Positions 31,884-43,133 are shown, counted from the first letter of the stretch. The stretch: DNA of 64,000 nucleotides from Trichomonas vaginalis G3 (GCF_026262505.1 NC_067205.1:7316001-7380000), one strand, 5' to 3'. Program-made: numbers and translations. Notes: a model not told the origin generated them from the sequence alone.

Positions 31884-32804
31884 ATGCAGCTTCACCTTAG
31901 AGTCATTGAGGCAAGAGACATGCCAAAGGAAGATACATTTGGCAAATGCGATCCATTTGTTCAGATCAGTGTTGGCTCTCTCCCAGTTAAGAAGACCAAA
32001 GTTATCAAAAACACTTACAACCCTAAATGGGAAGAAGAATTCCATTTTGATCTTCCAAATCCAGGTACACCAATCTTCCTCAAGTTCATTGACTATGATG
32101 AAGTCGGTTCAAATGATCCTTTCGGATCTGTCCAACTCAACACAAATAGTATAATGGTTGGCCAAGTTGTAGATAACTGGTATCCACTTACACCTGTAAA
32201 GTCCGGTAAGAGGGTAGGCGAAGTTCACTTGAAACTTCAAGTAGCTCCAACAGGTCATCCTGCCTTCCATCCATTCCAGGCTATGCCACCACCACAAGGT
32301 GTTGCATACCCACCACAAGGAATGCCACCACCAGGTCAATATCCACAGCAAATGCCTCCACCAGGCCAATATCCTCCTCAAGGACAATACCCACCACAAG
32401 GACAGTATCCACCAGGTCAATATCCTCCTCAAGGACAATACCCACCACAAGGACAGTATCCACCAGGTCAATATCCTCCTCAAGGTCAGTACCCACCACA
32501 AGGACAGTATCCACCAGGTCAATATCCTCCTCAAGGTCAGTACCCACCACAAGGACAGTATCCACCAGGTCAATATCCTCCACAAGGACAGTATCCTCCA
32601 CAAGGACAGTATCCACCAGGTCAGTATCCACCACAGCCTCAGCCAGGCCAATATCCACCAGGTCAGTATCCACCGCAAGGAATGAGCTATCACGATCAGA
32701 AGAAAGCTCAAAAGAAAGCTGAAAAAGAGCACAAGAAGGACCAAAAGAAGGCAGAGAAAGCGGCCAAGAAGTTAGTTAAGAATGTTTTAGGAATTAAGCT
32801 TTAA
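31884..32804 (+). CDS. C2-domain protein with PGQYPPQ repeats
   Basis: 306 residues. An N-terminal C2 domain (about 1-122) has Ca2+-loop aspartates visible in KCDPFV and [12 protein letters not shown], so Ca2+-dependent phospholipid binding is likely. A Pro/Gln/Gly/Tyr-rich segment (about 130-270) is built from a 17-residue unit [18 protein letters not shown] short Lys-rich coiled tail ends the protein. XYPPX-type repeats occur in proteins that shuttle to membranes. First copy of a tandem pair; the second (33418) carries a nonsense codon. Confidence 0.9.
   Translation: MQLHLRVIEARDMPKEDTFGKCDPFVQISVGSLPVKKTKVIKNTYNPKWEEEFHFDLPNPGTPIFLKFIDYDEVGSNDPFGSVQLNTNSIMVGQVVDNWYPLTPVKSGKRVGEVHLKLQVAPTGHPAFHPFQAMPPPQGVAYPPQGMPPPGQYPQQMPPPGQYPPQGQYPPQGQYPPGQYPPQGQYPPQGQYPPGQYPPQGQYPPQGQYPPGQYPPQGQYPPQGQYPPGQYPPQGQYPPQGQYPPGQYPPQPQPGQYPPGQYPPQGMSYHDQKKAQKKAEKEHKKDQKKAEKAAKKLVKNVLGIKL
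32364..32679. repeat. 51-bp minisatellite coding GQYPPQ repeats
   Basis: Tandem units of 51 bp (17 codons) repeat about four times, with flanking partial units. Adjacent units differ by few bases, which indicates recent expansion or homogenisation. Repeat number may vary between strains (inference). Confidence 0.8.
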
Positions 32805-33400
32805 ACAATTAGCGTCTATTATTAGAATATCCATGTTAATAAGTTTGAGATATTTAGTATCAATTTTTTACTTTATAAGCTAAATTTAGCTAAATTTAAA
32901 AAAATCGAAATTTTTGCAGATTGTTAAATCGAGCTACGAATGATAATCATGATTTAAATTGCTTACGCTAAATTAACATCTGAAATGCCGGAATAATAAG
33001 GTCAGATTATGAAAGGAAAAAACTGTAACGTAGGAAATGAAACGACATGAAACTAATATGCTTGTCTAGTATGTTATTGTGGCATTATGGAGAATTTAGG
33101 GTTCGAGATCTCTATTGTATATTGATGATCCAATTCTATCGAAAATAATAGTCAATTATTGGGAATATGCATCTTTTCAACTAATAAAAGTTCTCAATTG
33201 TGGTAAATAATGAAAATGAGATCAACAACGATTTTTTATTATGGTTTTGGTATCGTTAAAATTTCTGACACTCACGGTGAAGTGAGATAAAAGCAATAAA
33301 AAAATTCAAATAAAAAAATGAGGGAATTTTATGATAAAAATAATAGCTATACGGTTATTTTGTTATTATTAATTTGTTTGTTGAATTTAAGATATAAAAA
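32805..33400. other. Spacer between tandem C2 copies
   Basis: AT-rich, unrelated to the spacer upstream of the first copy except for the last dozen bases before the second ATG. No gene seen. Confidence 0.5.
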
Positions 33401-33404
33401 AAAC

Positions 33405-33409
33405 TCATT
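33405..33409 (+). promoter_or_regulatory. Inr (TCATT) of second C2 copy
   Basis: AAACTCATTTTTTCGAAATG is identical to the first copy from AAACTC to the start codon, so the promoter core is intact although the gene is interrupted. Confidence 0.6.
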
Positions 33410-33417
33410 TTTTCGAA

Positions 33418-34206
33418 ATGCAGCTTCACCTTAGAGTCATTGAGGCAAGAGACATGCCAAAGGAAGATACATTTGGCAAATGCGATCCATTTGTTCAGAT
33501 CAGTGTTGGCTCTCTCCCAGTTAAGAAGACCAAAGTTATCAAAAACACTTACAACCCTAAATGGGAAGAAGAATTCCATTTTGATCTTCCAAATCCAGGT
33601 ACACCAATCTTCCTCAAGTTCATTGACTATGATGAAGTTGGTGCCAACGACCCATTCGGCAGTGTTCAAATTAATTCAAACAGCTTAGTCATCGGCCAAA
33701 TTGTTGAAAATTAGTATCCTCTTACACCAGTCAAATCCGGCAAGCACGTTGGCGAAGTCCACTTAAAGCTTCAAGTAGCTCCAACAGGATATCCTGCCTT
33801 CCAGCCATTGCAGACAACAATGTCGCCACCACAAGGTGTTGCATACCCACCACAAGGAATGCCACCACAAGGACAGTATCCACAACAATATCCACAACAA
33901 ATGCCATATCCAGGCCAACTTCCTCCACAAGGACAATATCCTCCAGGCCAATATCCACCACAGCAGCCTGTTCCAGGTCAATACCCACCTCAGGGACAAT
34001 ATCCTCCACAAGGTCAGTATCCACCAGGCCAATATCCACCACAGGGACAGTATCCACCAGGTCAGTATCCTGCTCAGGGTTTGACACACAAGGATCAAAA
34101 GAAGTTAGAAAAGGAACAAAAGAAGGCTGAAAAGGAGTTCAAGAAAGAACAGAAGAAGGCCGAAAAAGAAGCTGAGAAGGCTTACAAGAAGGCTCATAAG
34201 CATTAG
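33418..34206 (+). pseudogene. C2/PGQYPPQ-repeat gene, nonsense copy
   Basis: Tandem duplicate of 31884. The frame is continuous across 33418-34206 except for TAG at 33712-33714, in the position of the Trp in the first copy's NWYPLTP. The first ~220 coding bases are identical to the first copy; the rest has diverged at many sites. Downstream are a PPQ/GQYPPQ-repeat region, shorter and different in order, and a Lys-rich tail (KKAEKE repeats) that are still open. A truncated 98-residue C2 fragment could be produced from the intact Inr. Confidence 0.85.
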
Positions 34207-35279
34207 AAATACAAAAAATATAATTTTAACAAAATAATTACTAAAAGGATTTTAACATGAACTTTTTAAGCTATTAAGTCCATTTATCTAAATTTGATAC
34301 TTTTTTCAAAAAAAAAAATCAAATTTCTAATGAATAGCATAAAAGAAAAATATATGACCAGTGATTTAAATGTAAAAATAGATAAGCCATAAAAAATAAG
34401 AATATTATAATTTTGAAAAAAACGAAAAGTTCTTGTGGAAACTCGCATTATAACCAAATGTGTTCTTGCATATATACGTCAAGGTATTTATTTGTAACAA
34501 AAATATTCAAAAAATTTTTTTCATCAATAAATAGTGGGGTTTCTGGGCTTTATAAAGTATGAATTATTCGTTAATAAATTTTCTAAATCAAATGAATTTA
34601 TTAACCATAAGTACAACAACTTAAAGAGAGAATGAATCTGAATTATCTCAATTTTTCAATCTTTTCTGAAGTTCTCAAACTTAAATAATGCAGAATTGTA
34701 AAAATATTATATATATACTCTATTTGGATTAATTGTTGTTTTCTGAATGATTCAAAAATTGAAGTTATATTGAAAATCGTTGTAAATTTGTCAAATGCCA
34801 TAATTTGAAGTATCGATATATTATTTCTGGTATTTTTCTTCATACTAAATAAAATGTATTTAAAAAAAATCATCATTCAAAGCCACTCTACGATAAAGAA
34901 TATGAATTGAATGGAAATATCTGATTTATGAATCAACCACCACAAATAATTAAAATAAGGAATGGAAATAAAAAAGTTTTTTTTTCTATAAATGAATTGC
35001 GATTAAAGAAGAATAGGTTTAGTGAGTATATGCTTTTGCTGTTATTAATAATAAATTAAAATGTTGTTTAGGTTAAAAATGCTCATTTGAATGGGAAAAA
35101 TAACATATTGTCAAAAAAGGAAAATTGACAGTCAGGCGTCAAATTCTTCTCAAATTTATAATTTATTCAAATTAAAAAATAATTATTATTATAATTTAAA
35201 GATCAAACTATTACAGTTGGAGCAACATTAAAAATAAGCAAGAATTTACTTGATTGAAAAGTTTACAAATTCAAAATTC
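34207..35279. other. AT-rich spacer
   Basis: No supported gene; the minus frame 34643-34876 is AT noise. Confidence 0.5.
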
Positions 35280-36746
35280 ATGATTTCGAAAACCGAGAAT
35301 AAGTCAGACGAGCATTATAGACTAGGTGGTCGGCCACCATTAACTACAATACTTGTTTTGGCGTTTGGTGCAATTATGTCACAAGTTTCGAGTGCACTTT
35401 TCGGAATTGTTGATTCTATGTGGGTATCCAAAGCTCTTGGAACTAAAGCTCTTGCTGCTGTGAGTACATACAGTCCATTTGACTACATTGGAAGAGCATT
35501 CGCTTTCTTCCTCACAGTTTCCGGTGCATCCAAGATTTCCGCTTTATTAGGCGAAGGAAAAGGCGAAGAAACATCACAAGTGATATGCGATATACTCAGA
35601 GTAGAGCTTATTCTCGCAGTTTTCATCCCATGCTCAATGCTTCCATGGGTCAAAAAAGCGGCAGCATGGTTTGGAGCGTCCAAAGATGTTGTTGACTTGG
35701 AATTCCACTTCATATCAGTCACTTTAGGTTTCCAAATAACAACTGGAACATTTTACGCAATTGGAGGCTTTCTCCAGGGAGAAGGAAGATCAATTGCTTT
35801 TGGAATAGCAAATGTCATATCATGCTTGCTCAATATGTTGCTGTTAAATCCACTTTTACTTTACTACACCAATTTGTCGGTTGCTGGATCTGCAATTGCG
35901 ACAATCATGGCGGATGGACTTCCAGCGATTGTTTTGTTCATTATGTACTTTACAGGAAGGTTCTCAGTCAAACCAAAATTCAGCCAGTTCTTCAAAAAGT
36001 TCTCGCCACATACTTTTCCAGCTTTGAGAGTCGGATTATCCGCTTTGATCGCGTATTTGTCGATGTCCATTCCAGGTATCATGATACAGAGGTTCATAGG
36101 AAGCTCTGCACAAAGCGTGTTCGAGTACAACTGCGTCATCAGCGGAAATACTGTTTCGTACCGAGTCGCCCTAATAATTGTAGCTGTAACAATAGCACTA
36201 AACGCTGGATACCTGCCATGCGCGTCATACGCATACGCATCTAAGAACTACAAGAGATGGCTTCGCCTGACAATTCACCAATGTTGGCTTAACTTTGCCT
36301 GGGGATCATTATGTGCAACAATAATCGTAACAATCCCTGTACATATAAGTATGATGTTCGTTAAGGACAAAACAGAGCTTTATTACGCTTCAACAATGTT
36401 GTTTAACGGTTGCTGCGGATTTTTTATTGGATGGCTCCGAAATAACTCCCAATCTATACTGCAATCAATGCAGAAAGGTCCATTTGCATCAATTCTGTCG
36501 TTGTTCACTCAAATGATTTCATTAGTTGCTTGTTCTGTTGGCTTGTCCTTAACTAACAAGCATAATGCGCCGAGAATAGAATTCGCATATCCTTTGTCAT
36601 TTTTAATTGGAGGAGTAATTTGTATTGTAGCTTTGATTTTCCCGATTGGAAAACTATATAAGGAAGTAAATGGAAAGGGCAGCCAAAGGTACACAGCTAT
36701 CAGAACACCTTTGGAAATGAGTTTGGATACTGACGCTGCTACATAA
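35280..36746 (+). CDS. MATE family efflux transporter, first of tandem pair
   Basis: About 488 residues, about 12 membrane helices, same N-terminal DEHYRLGGRPPLTTI signature as the gene at 19242 and close relative of the interrupted copy at 37432. The start at MISKTENK matches the start position of the paralogs; the frame is open 10 codons further upstream from TTG only. Intact frame. Expected to export organic cations or xenobiotics; substrate unknown. Confidence 0.92.
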   Translation: MISKTENKSDEHYRLGGRPPLTTILVLAFGAIMSQVSSALFGIVDSMWVSKALGTKALAAVSTYSPFDYIGRAFAFFLTVSGASKISALLGEGKGEETSQVICDILRVELILAVFIPCSMLPWVKKAAAWFGASKDVVDLEFHFISVTLGFQITTGTFYAIGGFLQGEGRSIAFGIANVISCLLNMLLLNPLLLYYTNLSVAGSAIATIMADGLPAIVLFIMYFTGRFSVKPKFSQFFKKFSPHTFPALRVGLSALIAYLSMSIPGIMIQRFIGSSAQSVFEYNCVISGNTVSYRVALIIVAVTIALNAGYLPCASYAYASKNYKRWLRLTIHQCWLNFAWGSLCATIIVTIPVHISMMFVKDKTELYYASTMLFNGCCGFFIGWLRNNSQSILQSMQKGPFASILSLFTQMISLVACSVGLSLTNKHNAPRIEFAYPLSFLIGGVICIVALIFPIGKLYKEVNGKGSQRYTAIRTPLEMSLDTDAAT

Positions 36747-37431
36747 AAACTAAAATTATAACGTGTTTTGTTGGATAAATAGTTCTGGATATTGTGCAAA
36801 TAAATATATTGTATCAAAGTTATTTAAAATGTTTCATTTAAGTAATTCGAAAAAATGAATAACTTAATTTGGAGAATTTTTTAAAGATAAATCCATGCCA
36901 AACTGAATTTCGAGCCTAAATTATGAGCTGCAGTCATTATCTGGAAGCGCAATGTGTAAGTATAAATGGAATTTCTCGGTTGAGAAAAAAAATAAGTGTT
37001 CAAATTATCAAAGTGTTTTTTTTTCGAAATTACGATCAGATTATGTTTTTGGAACTATCTAAAGCACCTATACATCAATGTAACTATTTCGATTAGCATT
37101 AGAGCTTCGTATGAAAGTTTTTTGAAATTTGAAAAACAAAATCACTTTGATATAGATCGAAAGCATTCAATGCATGTAAGCTTATAACAGGAGTTATAAA
37201 AGTACTATTAGTAATATGTAATAAAGCTTTTTCATAGAAAGATAATTTCAAACTAAAAATTGAAACATGACAGAATTTTAAACATCTAAAAAGTGTCGGC
37301 TCATTCAAAATCGAATGTCAATTCAAAAAATTCGATGGATAAAATTTAATTGATAGTATAATTGTATTGTGATTTTAATTTTAAAAGAAAATTTGATTTC
37401 TGTTGATTGAATAGTTTACAATTTCAAAAAC
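36747..37431. other. Spacer between tandem MATE copies
   Basis: AT-rich, no supported gene; the frames at 36996-37308 are low-quality. Confidence 0.5.
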
Positions 37432-38892
37432 ATGATTCCAAAAGCACAGCAGTCTGCGGATGAGCACTATAGACTTGGTGGCAGGCCGCCATTATGAACT
37501 ATCGTAGTCCTATCTTTCGGTCCAATATTGTCGCAAGTGTCTAGTGCTCTTTTCGGTTTCGTAGATTCCATTTGGGTATCAAAGGCAATTGGAACAAAAG
37601 GACTAGCAGCTGTCAGTACATACACTCCATTTGATAATATTGGCAGAGCATTCGCGTTTTTCTTAAGTGTTTCCGGTTCGTCAAAAATTTCTGCTTTATT
37701 CGGCGCTGGGAAAGGTGAAGAAACATCACAAGTCATCTGTGATTTACTAAGAGTAGAACTCATTTTTGCTGTCTGTATCCCATGTGCGATTCTTCCATGG
37801 GTGAAACATGCAGCAATGTGGTTTGGCGCCTCCAAAGAGATTGCAGACCTAGGATTCAACTTTATTGCTGTTACATTAGGTTGCCAGATATCAACCGGAA
37901 CCTTTTATGCAATTAGAGGCTTCCTACAAGGAGAAGGAAGAACATTACTTTTCGGATTGGCAAATGTTTGTTCGTGTTTACTTAACATGCTTTTATTTGA
38001 CCCTATCTTACTATACTTCACCAATCTTTCTGTCGCAGGAGCTGCAATCGCTACGATTTTGTCAGATAGCCTCCCTGCAATCACTTTATTTGCTTTATAC
38101 TTTGCAGGGAAGTTCTCGATCAAAACGAAGTTCAACCAATTCTTCAAAAAGTTTTCCCCGCATACATTTCCAGCGATGAGAGTTAGGTTTTCCGCTTTGA
38201 TTGCAAATCTTTCAATGTCAATCCCTGGAATTCTGATTCAATGGTTCATAGGGAGATCAGCGCAAAGTGACTTCGAGTATACATGCGTTCTAAGTGGAAA
38301 TACAGTTACTTTCAGAATTGCGATGATCGTGATCAGTGTAATCATAGCAATAAATGCAGGATACCTGCCATGTGCATCATATGCATACGCAGCGAAGAAC
38401 TACAAGCGCTGGATTCGTTTGACAATCCACTTGTGTTGGATTAATTGCGCGTGAGGTACTTTCTGCTCATTATTAATAGTCTCAATACCTGTTTACATAT
38501 CAAGGTTGTTCGTTTCAGATCCAACAGAGCTTTATTACGCCTCAACAATGTTATTTAACGGTTGTTGCGGATTTTTCGTTGCCTGGATCCGAAATAATGC
38601 ACAAGTTATGCTGCAATCGCTTCAGAAAGGCATGCTTGCCACTGGTTTGTCTTTGGTCACTCAAATGGTGCTTTTGGTTTTATTCTTAACGATTATGTAT
38701 CTTACAGATAGGCACAGTGCGCCTAGGATCGAGTGGGCTTATCCTTTATCTTTTGTTTTTGGAGGAGCAATTTGTATTTTGGTTTTGTTTTTCCCTGTGA
38801 AAAATCTCTATATGCTGATGAAAGAAGCTGACAATGGCAGCAAAAATGATGTTGATGAACATGATAAAATTGAAGTAATTCCTGAGCTTTAG
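37432..38892 (+). pseudogene. MATE transporter pseudogene with two TGA codons
   Basis: Tandem duplicate of 35280 in a single uninterrupted register. Stop codons TGA occur at 37495-37497 (codon 22, a Thr in the paralogs) and at 38452-38454 (a Trp in the paralogs). Everything else, including all membrane helices, aligns without frameshift, so inactivation is recent or under-resolved. Real genes in the window also end in TGA, so recoding is unlikely. Ends with TAG. Confidence 0.88.
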
Positions 38893-39319
38893 ATCAAAAT
38901 TTATGGAATTGATGAAAATTTATATTATTGTATTGTAAAATATGTTGTTTTGAAGTATACTTTTATTTTACCAGTCAACATTCGTTGATAACTTGAAAAA
39001 GAACTCATGAAGAATTCAAATTTTATGCAAAATGGCATCAATGCACTCCCTAGAGCTGCTTTTACTATAATGTGGATTTTATGTAAAGAAATTTAGAAAA
39101 ATGAGTTTATTTTGCCTTGAAACAATTATGATCTGATTTGAGCCTCTTGTTTTATAACTCATTGATGTGTAGAAATAAGTACAGTCTGGGAATTGAAATT
39201 CAATTTTATTAATTTAGTGATATTATTTGTTTTTGAAATGTGTTCTCTCTAGTTATTCAAAATCTGATCTAAAATTTTTTTATGTAAAATTTTCGACGAT
39301 AGAAAAAAAATATATAAAA
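38893..39319. other. AT-rich spacer
   Basis: Separates the MATE pseudogene from the BspA-like gene. No gene seen and no convincing Inr identified. Confidence 0.5.
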
Positions 39320-41590
39320 ATGATATGTTTTTTTATAGTATATTTAGTTAAATTTGGCCTGTCTGCTTCTATTACTTTTAATATTAGCAATACCCCTGCT
39401 CTTGGGTACAAAATCTCCGATGGAAAAGCAGGTCTTGGGAGTACAATTGATAACACTCCGTGTATTGCCAAAGACTACGCTGGACCTCTTAACATTCCTG
39501 ATAAACTTGATTCTGATGGTGTTTCATACGAAATCATCGAAATTGGTAAATATGCCTTTTCGGATGTAAAACTTACGAGCATTGTCATTCCAAAATCTGT
39601 CACAAAGATTTGTCAGTATGCATTTTCCGAAACTACGACATTGCAAGCGATTAATTTACCAAAAGTCGTCGAAATTGAATCATTTGCTTTCTATAAAACA
39701 AAAGCTGACATAACAGTTACAGAAAGTTTGAAAAAAATTGGTGAATCAGCCTTTGCATTGGCAGATTTCAGAAATAATTTCGATTTGAGCAAATCATCAG
39801 TTGAAACTATCGAAAAAGAAACATTCAAGCAAGCAGATTGCGAAAATGAGTTCACATTACCACAATCCCTTACAACAATTAAAGAAAATGCTTTTATTTT
39901 CTTCACCGTTGACAAAATCAATTTTCCACCAAAACTCACTACAATTGGAGATCATGCATTTGCTAATTCAAAAGTCACAGAAATCTCCTTTGAAAATTCA
40001 GCCCTTACAGAGCTTCCAGCGAACTGTTTCTTTAGTTGTCTCAAATTAACCACTGTAAAATTCGGAAATCAACTTACAAAGCTTGGTGATGAGTGTTTCC
40101 ACAACGCAGGTCTTGTCAAAGTCGAACTCCCTTCGTCATTAAAAACAATCGGAAATTTATGTTTTTCGTTGTGCAAAAAGCTTATTGCTGCCAACCTTCA
40201 GAACACTCAGGTCACAGAGATTCCTGACGGATGCTTCCAGCGGTCCCTCATTACAACGATTTTTCTCCCTCCAAAACTTGAAAAGATCGGCGTCGGCGCA
40301 TTTGCAAACTCAGCCTTAGTCGGAATACATCCTCCGCCAACTCTGTACTATATCGGTGATTCTTGCTTTATTTATTCGAAGATTTCCCACATTTCTCTGA
40401 ATAATACAGCGATGAAGTACCTAAACGACAGAGTTTTCTACGGATGCAGCAACATATCCGATATAGATCTTGGAACAAAGATCGAGAAGATTGGAAATGA
40501 AGTTTTTGCTCTTTCCTCCCTCAAAACAATAAAAATACCAAACATAAAATCTATCGGAGAGGGATGTTTCTTCGGATCCCAGATCCAGCAGATCGATTTG
40601 TCCCATCTATCCATCACTTCTCTCCCTGACAAAATATTTCTGAACTGCTCTCAATTAGAAACCGCTCTTCTGCCAACTTCGATCAAATCTATCGGAGAAT
40701 CGGCCTTTGAGAGCTCCGGACTGGCCAGCTTCGACATCACCGCGCAGTACATCGGAAAGAGGGCATTCCACTCCTGCGGAAACCTCCAATCCATCACTTT
40801 GACTAATACTGTTGAAATTTTGGAAGAATCTTTCAGCTTAACCTCACTAACAGATGTTGTTTTGCCAGAAACACTCACCAAAGTTGGTGCGAGATCGTTC
40901 GAGATGATTTTAACCCTTCAAAGCTTCGATTACGGAAAATCAAAAATTAATTTCATAGAGCACAACATGTTTATGGACGATTTCAAACTCGAGAACGTAA
41001 CATTCCCACAAGGAGAGTTCAAGATCGGCTACGAAGCCTTCAAACACACCGCGTTGGTCAATCTGACACTCGATGACCGCTGTACATACATTTACGAGAG
41101 GGCCTTCATGAACTGCGGCTCCCTCCTGAACGTGAACCTTTCGATTTCGAAGGTGCCGTACCTGTCAAACCAGACTTTTTACGATTGCGAGAATATCTAC
41201 GACATCGCGATCTCTGATTTCACCATCGACATCGAGGACTCTGCCATTCCGCCTCAGGCAGTGAATGTCTACTACTGTGGAACGAGCTGCTTCAAGGGTG
41301 ACTTGAATCTGACTCAGAAAGTCATTGTCCCGAAGGAATACGCATGCAGCAAGTTCGGCCACTGCGACGTGACAAAGATTGACAACTTCCCGTTCCCAGT
41401 GGATTTCCACAAAACAAAAACAGGAAGAAACTATGGAGTGACGGTTGTGACGGTTATTTTTGTAATTGCATTGTTTGGTATTATTGGATTTGTTCTGTAC
41501 AAGAAGTTCTTGAGGAAAAAAGCTCCTCAGGACGAGGGATACCTTATCTCTCAATCAGAGCAGGAAAAAGAATCTAATTTATTTACATAA
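39320..41590 (+). CDS. BspA-like leucine-rich repeat surface protein
   Basis: About 756 residues. Signal peptide (1 to about 16, MICFFIVYLVKFGLSA). About 25 treponemal BspA-type LRR_5 repeats run from about 60 to 660, each with an (I/L)xxIxxxAF..C..L..I pattern. A membrane helix spans about 706-727, with a 29-residue cytoplasmic tail holding a tyrosine (DEGYL). Trichomonads have very many BspA-like proteins; some are surface-exposed and bind host or microbial targets (family knowledge), but this one's ligand is unknown. The start at 39320 gives the signal peptide; an upstream TTG-opened extension does not. The last third is clearly richer in C/G-ending codons. Confidence 0.93.
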   Translation: MICFFIVYLVKFGLSASITFNISNTPALGYKISDGKAGLGSTIDNTPCIAKDYAGPLNIPDKLDSDGVSYEIIEIGKYAFSDVKLTSIVIPKSVTKICQYAFSETTTLQAINLPKVVEIESFAFYKTKADITVTESLKKIGESAFALADFRNNFDLSKSSVETIEKETFKQADCENEFTLPQSLTTIKENAFIFFTVDKINFPPKLTTIGDHAFANSKVTEISFENSALTELPANCFFSCLKLTTVKFGNQLTKLGDECFHNAGLVKVELPSSLKTIGNLCFSLCKKLIAANLQNTQVTEIPDGCFQRSLITTIFLPPKLEKIGVGAFANSALVGIHPPPTLYYIGDSCFIYSKISHISLNNTAMKYLNDRVFYGCSNISDIDLGTKIEKIGNEVFALSSLKTIKIPNIKSIGEGCFFGSQIQQIDLSHLSITSLPDKIFLNCSQLETALLPTSIKSIGESAFESSGLASFDITAQYIGKRAFHSCGNLQSITLTNTVEILEESFSLTSLTDVVLPETLTKVGARSFEMILTLQSFDYGKSKINFIEHNMFMDDFKLENVTFPQGEFKIGYEAFKHTALVNLTLDDRCTYIYERAFMNCGSLLNVNLSISKVPYLSNQTFYDCENIYDIAISDFTIDIEDSAIPPQAVNVYYCGTSCFKGDLNLTQKVIVPKEYACSKFGHCDVTKIDNFPFPVDFHKTKTGRNYGVTVVTVIFVIALFGIIGFVLYKKFLRKKAPQDEGYLISQSEQEKESNLFT

Positions 41591-42086
41591 TAAACTTTTT
41601 TTATTTATTTATTTTTTTTTTGAATTGATATTCAAAAAATTTGAAATAATTTGTCATGAGTTTTCGAATCAATATTTCTGAAATTAAGCATGTATTGACA
41701 TTTGCTTCAAATCTAATATGTGATGACAGTCAATACTTATCTTTCTTATTCTCATCACCTCGTAAATATCTCTTGGAAAAATATCTGATTTATTGGAGTG
41801 TGAGAGTATTTTATGAAGTGGGATATGTTTTTTTGAGAGTAAATGACTTTATATATGCTGAATCTTTAACTATTGAATCCTTAGATTTTAGCTTTTAGAA
41901 AAAGAAAAGAAGGCGTATATTCCTATTCAGTTCAAGACTGTCTAATTTGATGAACCTGAAGCTATTCTATGGAATGCTGTTGTTTTTTCAAGCTTCCCAC
42001 ACGCTCTCTCTTTCTCTGCTTGTCTCTTTCTCTTCCCCTCAATTTTGATAAACTTTGGTTGAAGATGTCTGTCTTTATGAAGAACT
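41591..42086. other. Spacer with pyrimidine-rich stretch
   Basis: Contains TAATAAA-type 3' signals, an 80-codon ATG frame (41656-41898) without recognisable family or promoter, and a CT-rich patch near 42003-42043 ending close to the TA-flanked element. Confidence 0.4.
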
Positions 42087-42088
42087 TA

Positions 42089-43131
42089 AGGGTGCGCTAA
42101 AGGCCAAACTTCCCCTATCGTCAATTTTAAAAACTTGTACTTTAGGTACCTCGAAACATTTATTTTTTGAGAAAAAATAAATTTCGTGATTTATGCTAGG
42201 TCGATCCTGGGCAAGCAATATATATAAGAATTTTATTGAAATCATGTCACTATTTCTAAATTTGAATTTTATCTCTTCCAAAAAACATGAATTATGAGTC
42301 ATCGTACTTATTATAAGATATTCTATTATGTGTTTATTAAGATTTAGTATTGTGCACTAAATTTTTATGTATAAATATCAAAGAATAAATGCAATTATTA
42401 TAAAAAATTGTCTTAGAGTTTTCTATACTGAAATATGAGTTGTCTGTAATATATTAAACAAAACGACATTATATCCAATGAAAATATATCAAAAATTAAA
42501 AATTAATCGAAATTTAAGGGTTTGGATAATTTAGTAGACCTTATCTCGCAAAATTGCATTTGCTAGGATTGTTGTGCATATTATCATATGGGACAATAGC
42601 TATTACCATGAAATCAGATAATTTAATTTACAATTATGAGCACTTCAGCAATAAAAATATAATGGTGCATAATTATTTTGAACATTTAATATATTTCAAC
42701 AATAAAAATGGGGTATTACTCACAATTTTTTGGCTTTAGCGCGGGGTAGGATTAAAACAATACCGTTTATTAAAAAACTAAATATTGGGTATTTTTATGG
42801 TTTTAAAGCAGTAATTGAATACCCTTTATACAAATCTATGAACGCGCTAATTTGTTGTAGAAAATATTAACCAGATAAATTTTTTTTGAACGCCGTAGAA
42901 AAAACTAAAAAAAATCGAAAAAAAGCATATTTTAGCCAAAGTTCCTCATTATACAAGATAATGATTTGTGATCACTTGTTTAAAAATAGAAGATCGCGCA
43001 TATATGCTTTTAGTCCAAAGACATCTAGAATAAATAGCATCAATAAGAAGGACAGATCTACATAAGATTTCCGTGTAAACAAAGCGTTTTGAGAGAACTC
43101 ATAGAAAAATTGAGAGGCTTTAGCGCACCCT
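42089..43131. mobile_element. TA-flanked orphan element with AGGGTGCGC ends
   Basis: Perfect inverted termini AGGGTGCGCTAAAG (42089-42102 and reversed 43118-43131), extended by a further near-match. TA lies directly outside both ends (42087-42088, 43132-43133). The interior (1,043 bp) is AT-rich with no intact transposase; frames such as 42075-42302 (minus) and 42554-42739 (plus) could be remnants, but no catalytic motif is visible. Interpreted as a non-autonomous or decayed TA-specific DNA transposon. Confidence 0.75.
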
Positions 43132-43133
43132 TA

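Noticed and set aside
32109-32744. Long minus-strand frame (211 codons) and others across the C2 repeat region
   Set aside because: Antisense shadow of the PGQYPPQ repeats; Leu/Trp/Ile repetition comes from the minisatellite.
29898-38454. Stop-codon reassignment to explain in-frame TAG/TGA
   Set aside because: Intact neighbouring genes use TAA, TAG and TGA as real stops and TGG for Trp.
41656-41898. 80-codon ATG frame after the BspA-like gene
   Set aside because: No family, no clear Inr, composition like spacer; cannot be supported as a gene.
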